A stretch of 64,000 nt of DNA from Anagrus nilaparvatae (taxonomy: Eukaryota > Arthropoda > Insecta > Hymenoptera > Mymaridae), in assembly GCA_022575985.1 (NCBI GenBank), contig JAKSXM010000231.1, forward strand, positions 20,684,501-20,748,500, in the 5' to 3' direction. The position numbers were made by a program, and so were the translations under genes. This document shows positions 45,732-57,740 of the stretch, one piece after another; the first letter of the stretch is position 1, and every line of letters begins with the position of its first letter. The notes beneath the pieces were generated by a model. The model had not been told where the DNA came from. It saw only the letters and a list, made by a program, of their open reading frames with translations, and made no database searches.

Positions 45732-45888
45732 TGTGGCAACCTGTAATATCGACATAGCAACATACTTTATACTTAACACTGTATTATATATAACAATATT
45801 ATATTATATTATTTAGTATATAAGTTGTACTCCTACACTAATGATGTATATTAAGACCTAATAAAGATATATATATAAAGATAACACA
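45732..45888 (+). repeat. Gypsy 3' LTR (157 bp)
   Basis: Nearly identical to the 5' LTR. Followed by CGGAT, the imperfect target duplication. Confidence 0.93.
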
Positions 45889-47502
45889 CGGATTATTTTT
45901 TCAAGCTGTTTTTCATTATTTTTTAGCATTTTTCCAAAAAGCACCAACGCTGATCGAGAGCCGCCCAATGAGTTTGATTGGCCATAATTCGAATTGCTTA
46001 AGACCTAGAGGGCTAAAAATTTCAGGATTTTCCTGTCTTAGTGTTATAAAAACATGGGGAAAATTTGAGGCCGATCCGACGACCCCCCCTGCCAACCATT
46101 GCTGTTTTGGCAAAGAAAGACTCTTAAATTAAATTTTAAATTTTGTCATACCCAGGATTTGAACTCGGCTTATTTGACTGCAGAACTACGCATTGTACCA
46201 ATGGACCATGGAAACATCTTACTAAATAAAAATTAACTTTCAAAGACTATATAACAAAAAAATTATCGATAAAGCAGATTCAAAAACTTAATAGTTGCAC
46301 CAGTTTTTAAAAAGAAATAAAAAAAAAAGTTTATTCAAAGCCAAAAGGAATTAGCAGGTAGTAATAAGTATACGAGTGAATTTTGCTATTATTTTTTTAT
46401 TTTAATGTTATAAAACTAATTATTTTTTTTTCCAACTACGAGTATGAACGATAAATATAGAAACAAAATATTTTTTCAGAAATTAAAAAATATTGTATGC
46501 TCTAATTTGTCTAAAATATTAATCTTTTCCGCAAAAACTTCTATTTTTTCATTAGCTGATGAATTTTTTTGCATTGAATTAAGTTTCGCTTATAAAGATA
46601 TCTGCAAATTACTTTTTGCAGAATAATTTTTATATAAATTAATATAGATTATTGATTTATTCAGCAAAAAAAATATATTTTATTAAAAAAATTGTTTCTT
46701 GAAAAAAAGGACATTTTTTTGATCGAATAAAATATAATTATTTTAACGAAATAAAGCAGTTTTTTAAAATTAAGGTGGCAGCCTCAATTGAAGAAAAAAA
46801 AGGTTTCTTTTTCTGGATAGGTTTTCGGGTAGAAATAACTAAGATAATTTTTTTGAAATTGGCACTTTATTAGATTATAAGTTGTAAACATTTTTTTTTT
46901 CCGAAATGGCGCCGATTACCGGTTCTCAAAGTTAGACCTTACTTTTCATTGTGTACACGTACTACTAAAAATAAGTCACCAGCCCAATTTTTAGCCTCCC
47001 AGAGCAAAATCTTTATTTTTGGCAGCCATTTTTGTGTTTTCGACTTTTACAAAAAAAGTAAGAAAAATGAAGTGTAATTTTTCTTATTTTTTCTGTTCAA
47101 AACTATCCTTAATATGAAAAATTTTTTCTCCTTAGGTCCGGATAGAAAATTTCCCTGGCTATCTGTATCTGGGGTCAAAAATTTTTTTTGAGTAGCGCAT
47201 GCGCAAAAAATCTCTGAATTACGCTGTTTTTTTTCAAAAGGCGATTTCTCAACTGCCTATTAATGAAAAATCTTTTAAACAGGCTTGAATTTTTTCTTGA
47301 ACTTTATATTTTATGGCGAAAAAAAATCAAAAAATTTTCAATGGGACATTGCTTTTTGGGAGTTCTGGATAAAAAAATAACAGCTTTCAAAAGATCATTT
47401 TTTACAAATTTCAAATTTTCTGCCAAGTCACGTGACTAATTTAAAATCTGACCAAAAATTTGGATTCCGCGGGAAATTTTAAATAAGAATTTATCTTCAT
47501 AG

Positions 47503-48173
47503 TGTACACGTATTTAGTCTCCAACTTGTTCGGAAACGTACCAAATAAAATTTTTTATATTTATGGAACATTTTTCTTCTGGATTGATAGATTCAAATTT
47601 CGGAAAATTGTGAAAATTATTTAATTTTTTTTTTTAAATTGCAATTTTTTTCACTTTTTTTTTGAAGAAAGAAAAAATTGGGACATTTTTTGGAAAAATC
47701 ATTCCATCAACCCAGAAGATAATTGTATTTTAAAAGTGTAGCCCAGTAATTAGCAAGATATCTTAATAATAGATATTTAAAAACGGGCCCGTATAGTCGT
47801 AAAATAAAAAAAAAATCACAGCTGTATAGATATAATTATGTAAATAAACATCACGCCGTGATACCGTACATATATATATACGCATACATATATATATATA
47901 CATAAATCGTAGTGCCCATAATTTGGCAGCGATTTTTATTCTTTATTTATAGTTTTATTATTTGCTTCACATTGTTTTTTTAAACCTTGCGACTGTTATG
48001 ATATCTTTACTTACTTTACCTACTTTTGAAAAAGTATAATATTTTATGGGATAGACATTAGATAGACATATGATATCTAAAATTAGCCTGGGATGAATAT
48101 TTTTTTTTTTAAATTTATTTTTTCAAATAAATCTAAAGAATTTATTGATATCTTGGATTACCCTGGGATTCCT
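47503..48173. other. AT-rich stretch with TA/CATA microsatellite
   Basis: Contains short ACATATATATA runs at about 47866-47905. No gene seen. Confidence 0.55.
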
Positions 48174-48531
48174 AAGATTTTTTTTATACATTAGACATCT
48201 CAAATTTACATTACACTTTTTGTTGCTTTTTTTTCTATCCCTGCTGGGTCTGTAAGCCAATATTTTTAATAAAAAAATAATTTTTGCTTTTGCTATTGAA
48301 TGGAAAGAATGAAAAATTCAATATGCTGATCTAATCAATTTGGCAAGAAATGAACGATAAAAAATAATACCGACAGCTTTCTAAAATATTCAAAGTTTTT
48401 TTTTTTATTCATTTTGATAATATTCATTATGCATATTTTAACTATTGCCTTACGGATCCGGCAGGGATAGAAAAAAAAGTAACAAAAGGTGTAATGTAAA
48501 TTTGAGATGTCTAATGTATAAAAAAAATCAT
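48174..48531. mobile_element. ~358-bp foldback MITE
   Basis: About 83-bp inverted arms (48174-48256 and 48449-48531) sharing ATACATTAGACATCTCAAAT and CTATCCCTGC. AT-rich loop, no ORF. It lies just beyond the truncated 3' end of the copia element. Confidence 0.78.
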
Positions 48532-48633
48532 TCTTTGATTTGAATATATAAGTATAAAAGAGCTAATTTTTACTTGAAAAGAATTTACAATATAATTTTT
48601 ATTTGATACATATATAGAAAGCAAACTGAAAAT

Positions 48634-48942
48634 TTAAAAGTTGTTAGCTATCAGGTCCTTGGAGACAATTTTTAAGTATAATATGTCAGCCGAGGTTTGA
48701 GCTCCTGCTACATATTCTGCTTCTGTTGTTGATAAGGCGAATGTATTTTGCTTTCGAGATGACCACATTATGACATTTCCTGAATGGAAAACAAGTGAGC
48801 TGCTTACACTTTTTCTGTCTATTTTGTCTGCTGCCCAGTCAGCATCTGAGTATGCTACAATATTATTATGATTTGACCTGGTGTATGTCAGTGACAAATC
48901 TTTCGTTGCTTTTAAATAACGCAAAATGCGTTTTGCTGCTGT
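48634..48942 (-). pseudogene. Copia RNase H
   Basis: In frame with RT across a TAG at 48943-48945, where families usually have Trp (QHL*TAAKRILRYLK). Catalytic-type residues are visible in AYSDADWAADKIDRK and STTEAEYVAG. The frame ends after LYLKIVSKDLIANNF, tens of residues before a typical copia C-terminus. Confidence 0.88.
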
Positions 48943-50328
48943 CTATAAATGTTGTGATGGTTTATGTAAGTATCTGCACAAAAAGGATGTAGCATATATT
49001 ATGTCTGGTCTTGAAATTGATGAAATGTATATGAGTGATCCCACTAGCTGTTTGTATGGTATATTTTCATTCACTGCATCGTCCTTGTTTACTTGAAAAT
49101 TTGGTACCATTGGAGTACTCACACCATTGCAGTTTTCCATTTTGAACTTTTTGAGCATTTTCTCAATGAATTTGCTTTGTGATATTCTGATTTCATTTCC
49201 TGTTCTTGTGACTTCAAGTCCAAGATAGTTACTTACTGAACCTAGTACTTTCGTCTTGAATTTCATTTTTAGTTTTTCTGTAAACTTTTTGATGGCTTCG
49301 ATTTTACCAGTTACTAAGAAGTCATCCACCCATACTAGCATCCATACGTCCTTGCCTTTGTATAGGCAGAAGTCACTCTTGGATCTTTTCATGCCATTTT
49401 CTTGTGCGATATCATTTAAGGTCTCGTTCCAGTCCCTTGGAGTACTTTTGAGACCATAAAGACTTTTGTTTAATGTTAATACGTTGCCTTCTTCATTTTT
49501 GACCCCTTGTGGTATTGTAATGTATGTATCTTTCTTAACTTTGCCATTTATAAATGCTGATGGGATATCCAGTTGTAGAATTTCCCAATCGTTTTGAAGT
49601 GCATTTGATAATATTAACCTTACAGTTGGCATTCTGGTTGCGACTGGTGAGTATATATTTGAGAATAAATCTTCTTCATAGCCTTTTACAACTAGCTTTG
49701 CTTTCTTGGTCCCATCTGGTTTTGTTCTGAAAACCGAACGAGTTCCTAGAGCTTTTTGGCCATTTGGTAGAACTGTTGATATCCATGTTTTATGCTGAAT
49801 CAGTGCTTTTATTTCTTTCTGGATTGGACCATGCCACTCTGGGTCTTTTATTGATTCGTTATAACTTTTTGGATCACCAGCGCTTAGACAATACGCTGTG
49901 TAGGTCTCATAGTCAGTGAGCTTTTTAGGAAGTTTTACTGCTCTTCCACTTCTAGTTTTTTTAACTTCTTAAGTACTTGCCTTACTATTTGCTTCATCTT
50001 TTGATGAGCTATCTGGACTGAAGAATTCTTGTTCGCCAGTATCGCTGTTTTTGCTTTCAGTATCTGAATTTTCTTCTCTTAGTTGATCCAGCGTTACCTG
50101 GTTATCCTTATTTTTGAGGCTTATAATGAACTCTTGAATTCTTGTTTCATTTATGTTTTTCTCTTTCTGGCTTGGATTGTATATAAAATTCTGCTCGTCA
50201 AACGTCACATCTCTACATATGATGACATCATCTGTTTCAGGAACCCATAGACGGTATCCATTTTTACCATATCCAACCATTATACACTCTTCTGCTCTTG
50301 GATCCAGTTTATCTTGTGGAGTAGGCAA
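48943..50328 (-). pseudogene. Copia integrase C-terminus and reverse transcriptase
   Basis: One frame from 50328 to 48943, broken only by a TAA near 49969-49971. It includes DPRAEECIMVGYGKNGYRLW (integrase C-terminal GKGY-type region), EWHGPIQKEIKALIQHKTW (RT N-terminus), LDIPSAFINGKV, LYGLKSTPRDWNE, and WVDDFLVTG in place of the usual YVDD box. Otherwise the RT core is well conserved. Confidence 0.9.
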
Positions 50329-51480
50329 TATATATGCCCATGCCTTTCCTCAAAAACTTTCAAGTTTTTCAGGTCTATTTTGAAATGAAATATTTCAGCC
50401 GGTATTTCACCATTCGAAGCTTTTGTTGGAGATCTTTTTAACTGGTATGCTGCACATCTTATTGCTTCGCCCCAAAGGTGTTTTGGCAACTTGGATTCTT
50501 CTAATAATGTCCTTACTTTACTTAAAAGAGTGAAATTAATCCTTTCACTTACCCCATTTTGTTGTGGCGTATAGGGTTGTGTATGCTTTACTGCTATACC
50601 TCTTGTTTTGCAAAAATCTAGCAGCTTGTTTGTGTTGAATTCTTCTCCACGATCTGACCTAATTTTTGCACATTTATATCCTTTTGCGTTTAGCATTGTT
50701 ATATAATCCAGTAGGTTTTCGCTTGCCTGACCCTTTGTTTCCAGGAAATAAACCGTGGTGAAATGTGAGAAGTCATCGATAATCGTTTGATAATAAACTT
50801 CTCCATTTGAGGTCGGTGTGCTTACTGGACCTTCAATGTTTGTTTGCAGTAATTCTCCTATTCTTTTTGACCTGAGTCGAGGAACCTCTTTGAATGGAAT
50901 TCTTTTGGTCTTCCCTTTGCGACATGGACTGCAAACTTCTGCGGATGTTGGTAGACCTAATCGCCTTAAGCTTCTATGGTTCTAATGTCCTAACCTTTGA
51001 TGCCACAAATTTGGCCCTTTGCCTTGTACAGCTATGTTACAATGTGACCTGGAAATATTCAAACTAACAATATAGAGGTTTCCTTTGTCTTGGCAATCTA
51101 GAACAAAATTTTTATTTTTGTTCTCGATGTAGGATCTTTTTGCTGAGAGCGTTACGGAGTTGCCCGTGGCTGTCAGCTTCTTTACTGATAGTAGATTGAA
51201 TGTTAGTTTTCGACTATCAGTACTGTTATATTGATGTGTTTTTCGGTTTTGGGATCATACAGGATGAGACTCCCATTTTCATATGCAAACATTAACTCCC
51301 CGTTTGCTACTTTTATGATCCTTTTCTGTTCTAATTTCTTAATGTTTACTATATTGTGCCTTTCCTTACCATATACTAAGTGGTCAGTAGTGCCACTATC
51401 TGAAATAAAGTTTATTTTATCGTTAACTTCATCTGCTGTACAGAGAACTGTATTATCAACTGTACTATCGAAAAATTATA
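50280..51480 (-). pseudogene. Copia protease and integrase
   Basis: DSGTTDHLV (protease, near 51385-51410). The GAG-pre-integrase motif LWHQRLGH is followed by a TAG (near 50982) and NHRSLRRLG. Then CSPCRKGK, IIDDFSHFTTVYFLETK, RSDRGEEFN (second Asp) and QNGVSERINFTLL (Glu). The position of the first catalytic Asp appears to be Asn (LLQTNIEGP). A frameshift near 50350 separates this from the integrase C-terminus. Confidence 0.87.
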
Positions 51481-51539
51481 CTTTCTTCATTACCGGCAGC
51501 TGCATTATTTATATTACCATCTGCTGTTTGAGCTTGCCG

Positions 51540-52364
51540 TTAAGAGCCGCGACCTCTGCCGCCTCTGGCGTGTCTTCCACCACGCTGATATCTGCCTCTG
51601 CTTCTTCCTTGATATGTTGTTTCACTTCTTTCACTTCTTTCATTTCTCCCTTGAAATCTGGGACAGTCGTACTTGTAATGGCGAGGGTCTCCACATTCAT
51701 AATATTTATTTTCTCTTGTTGCTGAAAAGGAGCTTTCTTTTGTATTTTCCAATTTTTGCTCTTTGCTATTTTCCAGCCGTTTTAGTTCGGTATCTAGCAG
51801 ACGACCCTTTGCGAAACTGAACGTTAGCTTGTCGTGGCTTAACGTTTCAATTGCCGTTATTATACCGTCATATGACTCAGGCATCGATAGTAAGATAAAA
51901 CATATCTTGTCAGAGTCCTCTAGTTTTGACTTTTGTAGGGACTCAAGTTCCCATATAAGCACTTCTACTTTTACAAAATGCTCTTGTAAACTTTCGCCAT
52001 CTTTAGATTTCATTTTTAAGAGCTTTTTCATTACGTACATTTTCGAAAGTGCGCTCTTTCTTTCAAATACTGACTTTAGAGCCTCCATCATTTCCTTTGC
52101 CGTTCTTGATTCCCTTAGATAGCCAATGTGCTTATCTGTTATACATTGCACGATGAACAAATGAACAAACACTGGCGTTTTTGGACTTGAAGGCCGTTAG
52201 GGCTTCGCCCGTTAACGCATCGATTTCCGCTTGAGGTTTATTGATTGCTTCGATCGATCCCAACTTTTCTAAATACAAATGTATTCTAAATAACCACGCT
52301 GAGTAGTTTACACCTGTTAGCACGGTACGCTTAATAGTGAAGTAGATTCAATTTTGGCTTCCAT
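51540..52364 (-). pseudogene. Copia gag
   Basis: ATG at 52364. The frame shifts near 52325 and again near 52150. It keeps NYSAWLFRIHLYLEKLG, the UBN2-type capsid region (KEMMEALKSVFERKSALSKM) and LLSMPESYDGIITAIETLS. The zinc knuckle is damaged (YYECGDPRHYKYDC: the first Cys is Tyr). It ends in an Arg/Gly-rich tail. Confidence 0.87.
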
Positions 52365-52493
52365 TTTTTTTTGAATTTTTAACTTTTGACTTCACTTAAA
52401 CTACACTTTAACACTTTATCACCAATTTTTTTTTTTTTGTAAAAATTTATAAATTTATTTAAAAATTTTGTTAACATATTATAAGCAATGCGT

Positions 52494-52511
52494 GAATCTG
52501 GGCCAATAACC
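52494..52511 (-). promoter_or_regulatory. Copia primer-binding site (internal tRNA-iMet type)
   Basis: On the minus strand it reads GGTTATTGGCCCAGATTC. From memory, Drosophila copia primes from the same internal initiator-tRNA-Met sequence (GGTTATGGGCCCAG), so one or two changes separate them. Confidence 0.75.
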
Positions 52512-52749
52512 TGCCAGAATGTTAATAATAATTGGTTAACTAAATAAAGTGAGACAGAGATACTTTGTATTATGTAATGTTTATTGTAACGGTACAAAAG
52601 GATTGTCGGAGGCTTAGAAGAAACTAAAAGGGATTGCGTAGGAGAAAGTAGAGATAGCGTAATTAATGATTCATATAATTAGTGTAGAGACATCTACGAT
52701 CATATAAAAGAAACATTAGCATTTGAATAGCTTACAATATACATAGTGT

Positions 52750-52757
<8 letters not shown>
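52512..52757 (-). repeat. Copia 5' LTR region (outer end uncertain)
   Basis: The segment upstream of the primer-binding site ends in ...TTCTGGCA next to it, as expected for an LTR ending in CA. The outer boundary is obscured by the TA run, and no second LTR is available for comparison. Confidence 0.45.
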
Positions 52758-52796
<39 letters not shown>

Positions 52797-52797
52797 T
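52753..52797. repeat. (TA)n microsatellite
   Basis: About 45 bp of nearly pure TA with one G interruption. Confidence 0.95.
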
Positions 52798-53414
52798 GCA
52801 AAAATTTTCCAAGTATTTAATTTCCAAATCATTTAATTTATCGTTACTAACTCGTTCCAGAAACGTTTCAATCTCGTTTCAAAAAATCCTAATTTTTTCC
52901 ATCCTAGAAATTCTAGAGCGCATTTTCACGTTTCAGAAACAAGCCAAAATAAATCAATAAATCTCTCATTTAAAATTTTAAAATTTTGTTTGGCATTGTT
53001 ATGTAAAAAGTTTTTTAGTTGTTTTTAAAATTTTTAAATAAAGCATTTGTACGTTGATAGCATAAATTTTGATTATTTTTTATTCAAATAAAAAATTTTA
53101 TTCCAAAAATATAACACACACTAATTAGTAGAAAATTGAATTTCGCGCTTTTTTAAAGTTACACTGCAAAAAATTTCAAAGAGGGCAGCTGTTACTTGCA
53201 TGAAAGATACATTAACCAGGACCGGCTCAAGCTAAAATTGGCGACTAGGCAAGACCAACGTTTGTAATGTTTTTAAACACAAAGTATATATATTTTAAAA
53301 TCTAAATTAAAAATTATCTGCATTTTTTTTAACAGCCGAGCCGATAGCGGCCTAATATCAGCGCCCCGGGCATACAGCTAATTCAGATAATATTTAGATA
53401 ATATTTCATCATTT

Positions 53415-53602
53415 TTCCATTTTCAACACGTTTTAAAAACGTTTTAAACTCGTTTCTAAAATTAGAGAAAATTATTTTTAAAATTATGCGGCGCATTTTA
53501 ACATTTTAAAAACGTTTTAAAAACGAGTTTGAAACGTTTGAAAATGGGGGAATGGTTTTATCAAAAACGTTTTAAAAACGTTTTTAAAACGTTTATGGTC
53601 GG
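53415..53602. repeat. Cluster of AAAACGTTTT-type words
   Basis: GTTTTAAAAACG and its palindromic variants recur about eight times, interspersed with GTTTAAAACGTTT. Related words occur at 52860-52880 and 61500-61560. Function unknown; short simple repeat. Confidence 0.55.
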
Positions 53603-56065
53603 GTGGGTTAATAACAAATTACAGAAGACATTAACTTAAGATTAAATACCCAAATTAAATTCACAGAGTCAAAAAACAAGTAGATTTTTTATTTTTAGTC
53701 ATAGATCTGTAATAGCCACGCATACTGATATCTTGGCTATAGTAAGCTTATACGATAATAATATATGGAGACCGAATGTATAAGGTTCACACTGCAGCAA
53801 TAATAAACCCGTTTAATATTTCAATAAGAAAATCCGTAAGAGCAAATAAAAGCCACTGAAATTAGGTTTTTCATATAAATAATTATTTTGTCTACAATGT
53901 AAAAAAAAAATTATTAGATCCCTGGACATCCCTATATAACTTTTTTTAGTTTTAAATCAATTTTTTTTTTTTTTTTTAACCAATTTTTTCCGATATTTTG
54001 ATATAAATTTTTTAATTTAGTTAATAAATATTAATATTTTAATTTATATTTTTTTAAAATATATACCTTGTGAAGAAAATTCCATTTTTTTTTATGTTAA
54101 TCACTGCACTAGTTCTAAAGATATAATAAATAATAGAAAAAAATTCAATATCATGCACTTACCTGAGATAAGCGACCGCCTTACTATCTTCTGATTTTAC
54201 CTAAATAGATAATATTTATCAAATTAATCTAACAAAATTGAATTTAAATTTTGTTTCTTCGATACCCACTCTAGCCAACCTCGCATAAAAAAATAAATTA
54301 TTTAATTTTTTTTTTTTACATAATGTCCCATTTTTGAATATGCTTGTCCCACAGTGTGGCGCGAGTTGTTAGCTAAAGCATTTATTATTATTTATTATAA
54401 AATTATTATTTTCTTAATTTATAAATTATATAAGTATACCTTTCGCAATGAGAGTCTTGAGTTTAATTAAATCCTTTTGTAATGATACCCAATGTGTCAG
54501 TGAAAATTTTTCTTGTTTTGTCACATGGTATTTATTTATTGTTCATTTGAAGTATAAAGTTTAAACTTCTCGAAAGACAGATCCATATGACCAAACATAT
54601 TAAATTAATTTTATATTGCATAAAATAATATTCTATCTATTTTTCTGTTCTTCATGACAAATTAGTTTTAGTTAGCATTAAAAAACACAGGTAATCTTAA
54701 ATAATTTTTTGTAGACATGAAGCAGCAAATAATAATAACATATTATTTTTGAAATAACATGGTTAATACCAAACTTTTTTAACACAATTAATTAAAAACT
54801 ATAATAATGTTCGAGATAAAGAATGTCTTGATAAATATAGAATAATCATAATTTTTTCGGCATTACTTATTTTAATACTTACAAATTTATAAAAAATCTA
54901 TTTGTTATTCTACGCACTCCATTGAACTGATTGTGTATATATTTTGCATTCAGTTCTTCTGGTACTAAGCTCTTCAGGGTCAACATCAGCGGTAAAAAGT
55001 TGATTGCTTCTGAATTTCTTTCAATTAAAAATGCAACTTAAATTAATTTGCTTTTTATACATCACAGAATTTTTTTTATTGAATAATTTATTTCTATTAA
55101 TACAGAATAAAAGAAAAATAATTTTAGTAATGCCGCATGGGTTACCGCCAGCGCCAGTGACGACTTTTTCAGTTATAAATTATCACGTGGTGCAACTAAC
55201 CGGAAAACTGTATATATGTCAATGACTGTATACAATATTTAAAAGTACTGAATCAAATTTTAATTCAAATATTTTTCTCAAAAAATGTGTTTTTTCTAAA
55301 TATATTTTTATAGTTAAAAAAAATATTACCAGTTATTGCCAATAAGTATTAATTATTTAAAAATAAAAATTTATTCAAATAAATATGCATATATGCATGA
55401 CATAAATAAAGTAATAAAAAGTAACAACTTAATTTTAAACAATTTTTCTTTTATCAATATACCCCCATTGTTTTGTTGGTACTGCCTGCTCAGTTTGGAA
55501 ATACTTATTTTCAACACAAAATGGCAAATTCTCACTTGAATTCGCATCTTTTATAAATATATATATATTATATATATATTCCGTACACTTATGTTGCAAA
55601 TTCTGACATTTAAAAGATATTTGTGTCAGCCTAGCTATTTATTTTGCGCGCGAAAGTGCAAATTTTAAACAAGTATATAATAAAACTTTGAAAATTGAAA
55701 TTATGAATTTTTCAAATTATGAATTTTTTAAGTTGAAAAACAGACTTTTTCAACAAAAAGGAAATAACTGTTAGCTCAAAGATCAAAAATTTTTATTTAA
55801 TATTAAAAATTTTAATCTTTTTTAAGACAAATTTTAAGAAAATCTTAAATCGACAATATTTGCAACTTTTAAATTTGTAAAGCAAAAATTAATATAAAAT
55901 AAAAACACTATTTCATAAACTTATTTATAATAAATATTTTTAAAAAAAGCGAGGATAACATCAAAATGGCAGCACATGCACATCAAAAAATCTTATCAAA
56001 ATAAAAGATAAATAAAGATGCATATAATTACCGTGGAATCACTAGACATCGGAACAACAAGTACA
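53603..56065. other. AT-rich stretch, no gene called
   Basis: Short frames only. A good minus-strand splice donor (CTCAG|GTAAGTGC near 54165) has no supported exon. A less AT-rich patch at 55135-55200 has no recognised product. An AT microsatellite lies at 55556-55580. Confidence 0.45.
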
Positions 56066-56070
56066 TTTAC

Positions 56071-57331
56071 TGTTCAATAGCTGAGTAGTAAACTGTATAT
56101 TGCGTGATAAACTAGGATTTTGGTGATGATAAAATAAAAATAACTCACAAAAAATATATTAATTAAGTAGCAAAATAATTTGTAACGAGGCATTTTTGCC
56201 CGTTACAAGCAAATATTAAATATTAAATTATTTAATATTTGCAAACATACATACACACATATTCGCGCGCCTCAAGTCTCAAATACAGAAGATTTCCGCC
56301 TAGCAACAATCAAAATTCAAATATATTATTTATAGTTCAATAATATTCTAATAGAAGATCAATAAAAAGCAGCACCGATCAATAAAAGTTATAGGTTTTC
56401 ATATCGACTGATAATGATTTATAATATCAGCCGCACGGCGCTGTAATAGAAGACCATGCCGTTTCCTTTGCAAAACGAGCATTCCGGTTTCAGCTCTGGA
56501 TCGCGAAGTCACGCGCGATGTCCATAGAGCAGTTCACGGTTTCGCACCTCCAAGTGCCAAAGAAATACTGGTAAAGATACGCGTATTGCCTTGGAGCCAT
56601 CTTTACATTAATTAAATAATTTCATAAAGTGTAATTATTGTTATTAGTGAAACCCTAATTTATATGAATTTATAACTTAAATTAAATTAGCCGACTACGG
56701 TCGCCATTAAATCGCGTAGCGATTTTATTTAAAATATAAAATAAAAACTCGATCGTGTGAAGTGAGATAGCCGGCAGCAGACGATTTAATCCTGCACCAG
56801 CATCGACAAGCCTACATAATAAATCAGCATCTGGGCAGACGCAACGAAGACATCATCCACAAGTAGACGAATCCAGCAGCAGATATAACATCAGCGCGGT
56901 ATCGTAAAGTGTGTGTATGTGTGATTGCGCGCGGATCGCGAATATTTCATGTAAAGCCACGCGGGTTTATTGTTTAACGATTTAATGATTTAATATAATA
57001 ATTATATTTCATATTTAGTTTTAAAGCCCATGAGGCAATAAAAAAAATTATAAATAAAATATAAATAAGTTCAATTAAATATTTCATGATATTGGATATA
57101 TTTGCAAACATACATACACACATATTTCATATTTAGTTTTAAAGCCCTCGTTATAAATTCTGAAACTTTATTGTATAAAAATGTGTGTTGCTACTTGTCC
57201 TAAGACTGCCGGCACTGTGCGCCGTTTCTAAAGGCACGCGCTTACACTCTGTGCTCTCTCTGTGCACACACGCACGCATACTTATAAACTTATATTAATA
57301 TTTGTGTTATTATACAGTGTAATATTTAACA
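56071..57331 (-). repeat. BEL 3' LTR, split by an insertion
   Basis: Parts 56071-56180 and 57156-57331 align with the intact LTR at 60862-61151. Relative to it a short block (GGACTATT near GCTACTT) is missing. The split is caused by the 975-bp insertion. Confidence 0.92.
56181..57155. mobile_element. Solo-LTR-like insertion (975 bp)
   Basis: Starts TGTAACGAGG and ends CCTCGTTATA (one mismatch from perfect inversion). A 4-bp duplication AATT flanks it (56177-56180 and 57156-57159). The intact LTR copy has AATT once at the same point. TG start, short inverted ends and 4-bp duplication suit a gypsy solo LTR (inference). Its internal sequence is less AT-rich than the surroundings and has an internal direct repeat (TTTGCAAACATACATACACA near both ends). 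Confidence 0.78.
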
Positions 57332-57345
57332 TTCTCCCCCCTTTT
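57332..57345 (-). promoter_or_regulatory. BEL polypurine tract
   Basis: On the minus strand it reads AAAAGGGGGGAGAA immediately before the 3' LTR (TGTTAAATATT). This fixes the element's orientation. Confidence 0.88.
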
Positions 57346-57740
57346 AATTTATTTGCAGAGAAAATAAATTAATAATTAAAAATTTACTAGTTTATGTACA
57401 TATTTAAAAAAAAGATTATCCCATATATTTTTTTTAAAACAAAATAAATTATTATACACATTTTTTTTTATAACAGTTTTTACGTAAAATATATTTTAAA
57501 TTTCACACATACATTCATTCATTCAAAGAAAATAGATTATTTACATTTTTACATTGAACTTACATAAAAATATTTTTTATATATTAACAAAATATTTTAT
57601 ATTTTTAGTAAGTAATTAGCTTATTTATGGGTCCAGTTAAGTAGTAGTTTTTTTTATTGATGGCCCAAAATAAACTGTTAATCCCTGGGTAAATTTTCAG
57701 AATCTAGGCATAAAGCCATTTACCCAGAGGTAAGCTATTG

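Larger units (their letters stand above)
41270..45888 (+). mobile_element. Ty3/gypsy LTR retrotransposon, nearly complete
   Basis: 4,619 bp. LTRs, primer-binding site, gag-pol and polypurine tract are in canonical order (protease-RT-RNase H-integrase). The target duplication is CAGAT (41265-41269) against CGGAT (45889-45893), one mismatch. No env-like ORF follows integrase. Two lesions interrupt pol: a nonsense codon at 43671-43673 and a frameshift near 44705. LTRs differ by about two substitutions and a short TA-run indel, so insertion is recent. Confidence 0.95.
35909..47502. repeat. ~4.5-kb palindrome split by two large insertions
   Basis: Left arm: 35909-36961 plus 39464-40635. Right arm: 40636-41269 plus 45894-47502. 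The arms match almost throughout and the symmetry centre is near 40635. The left arm is interrupted by the foldback 36962-39459, the right by the gypsy element 41270-45888. Each arm shows the uninterrupted site of the other's insertion. No protein-coding content apart from the insertions. Confidence 0.85.
48634..52757 (-). mobile_element. Ty1/copia LTR retrotransposon, decayed and 3'-truncated
   Basis: Gag, protease, integrase, RT and RNase H follow one another in copia order on the minus strand. Several frameshifts and stops interrupt them. The primer-binding site is the insect copia type. The 5' LTR side is present but its outer end runs into a TA microsatellite. RNase H stops short of its usual length and no 3' LTR matching the 5' side was found. 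Confidence 0.9.

Noticed and set aside
41270..45888. Endogenous retrovirus with env
   Set aside because: Only 37 bp separate the end of integrase from the 3' LTR, so no envelope gene is present.
54100..54240. Exon suggested by a strong minus-strand donor (CTCAG|GTAAGTGC)
   Set aside because: No acceptor and coding frame of meaningful length could be paired with it.
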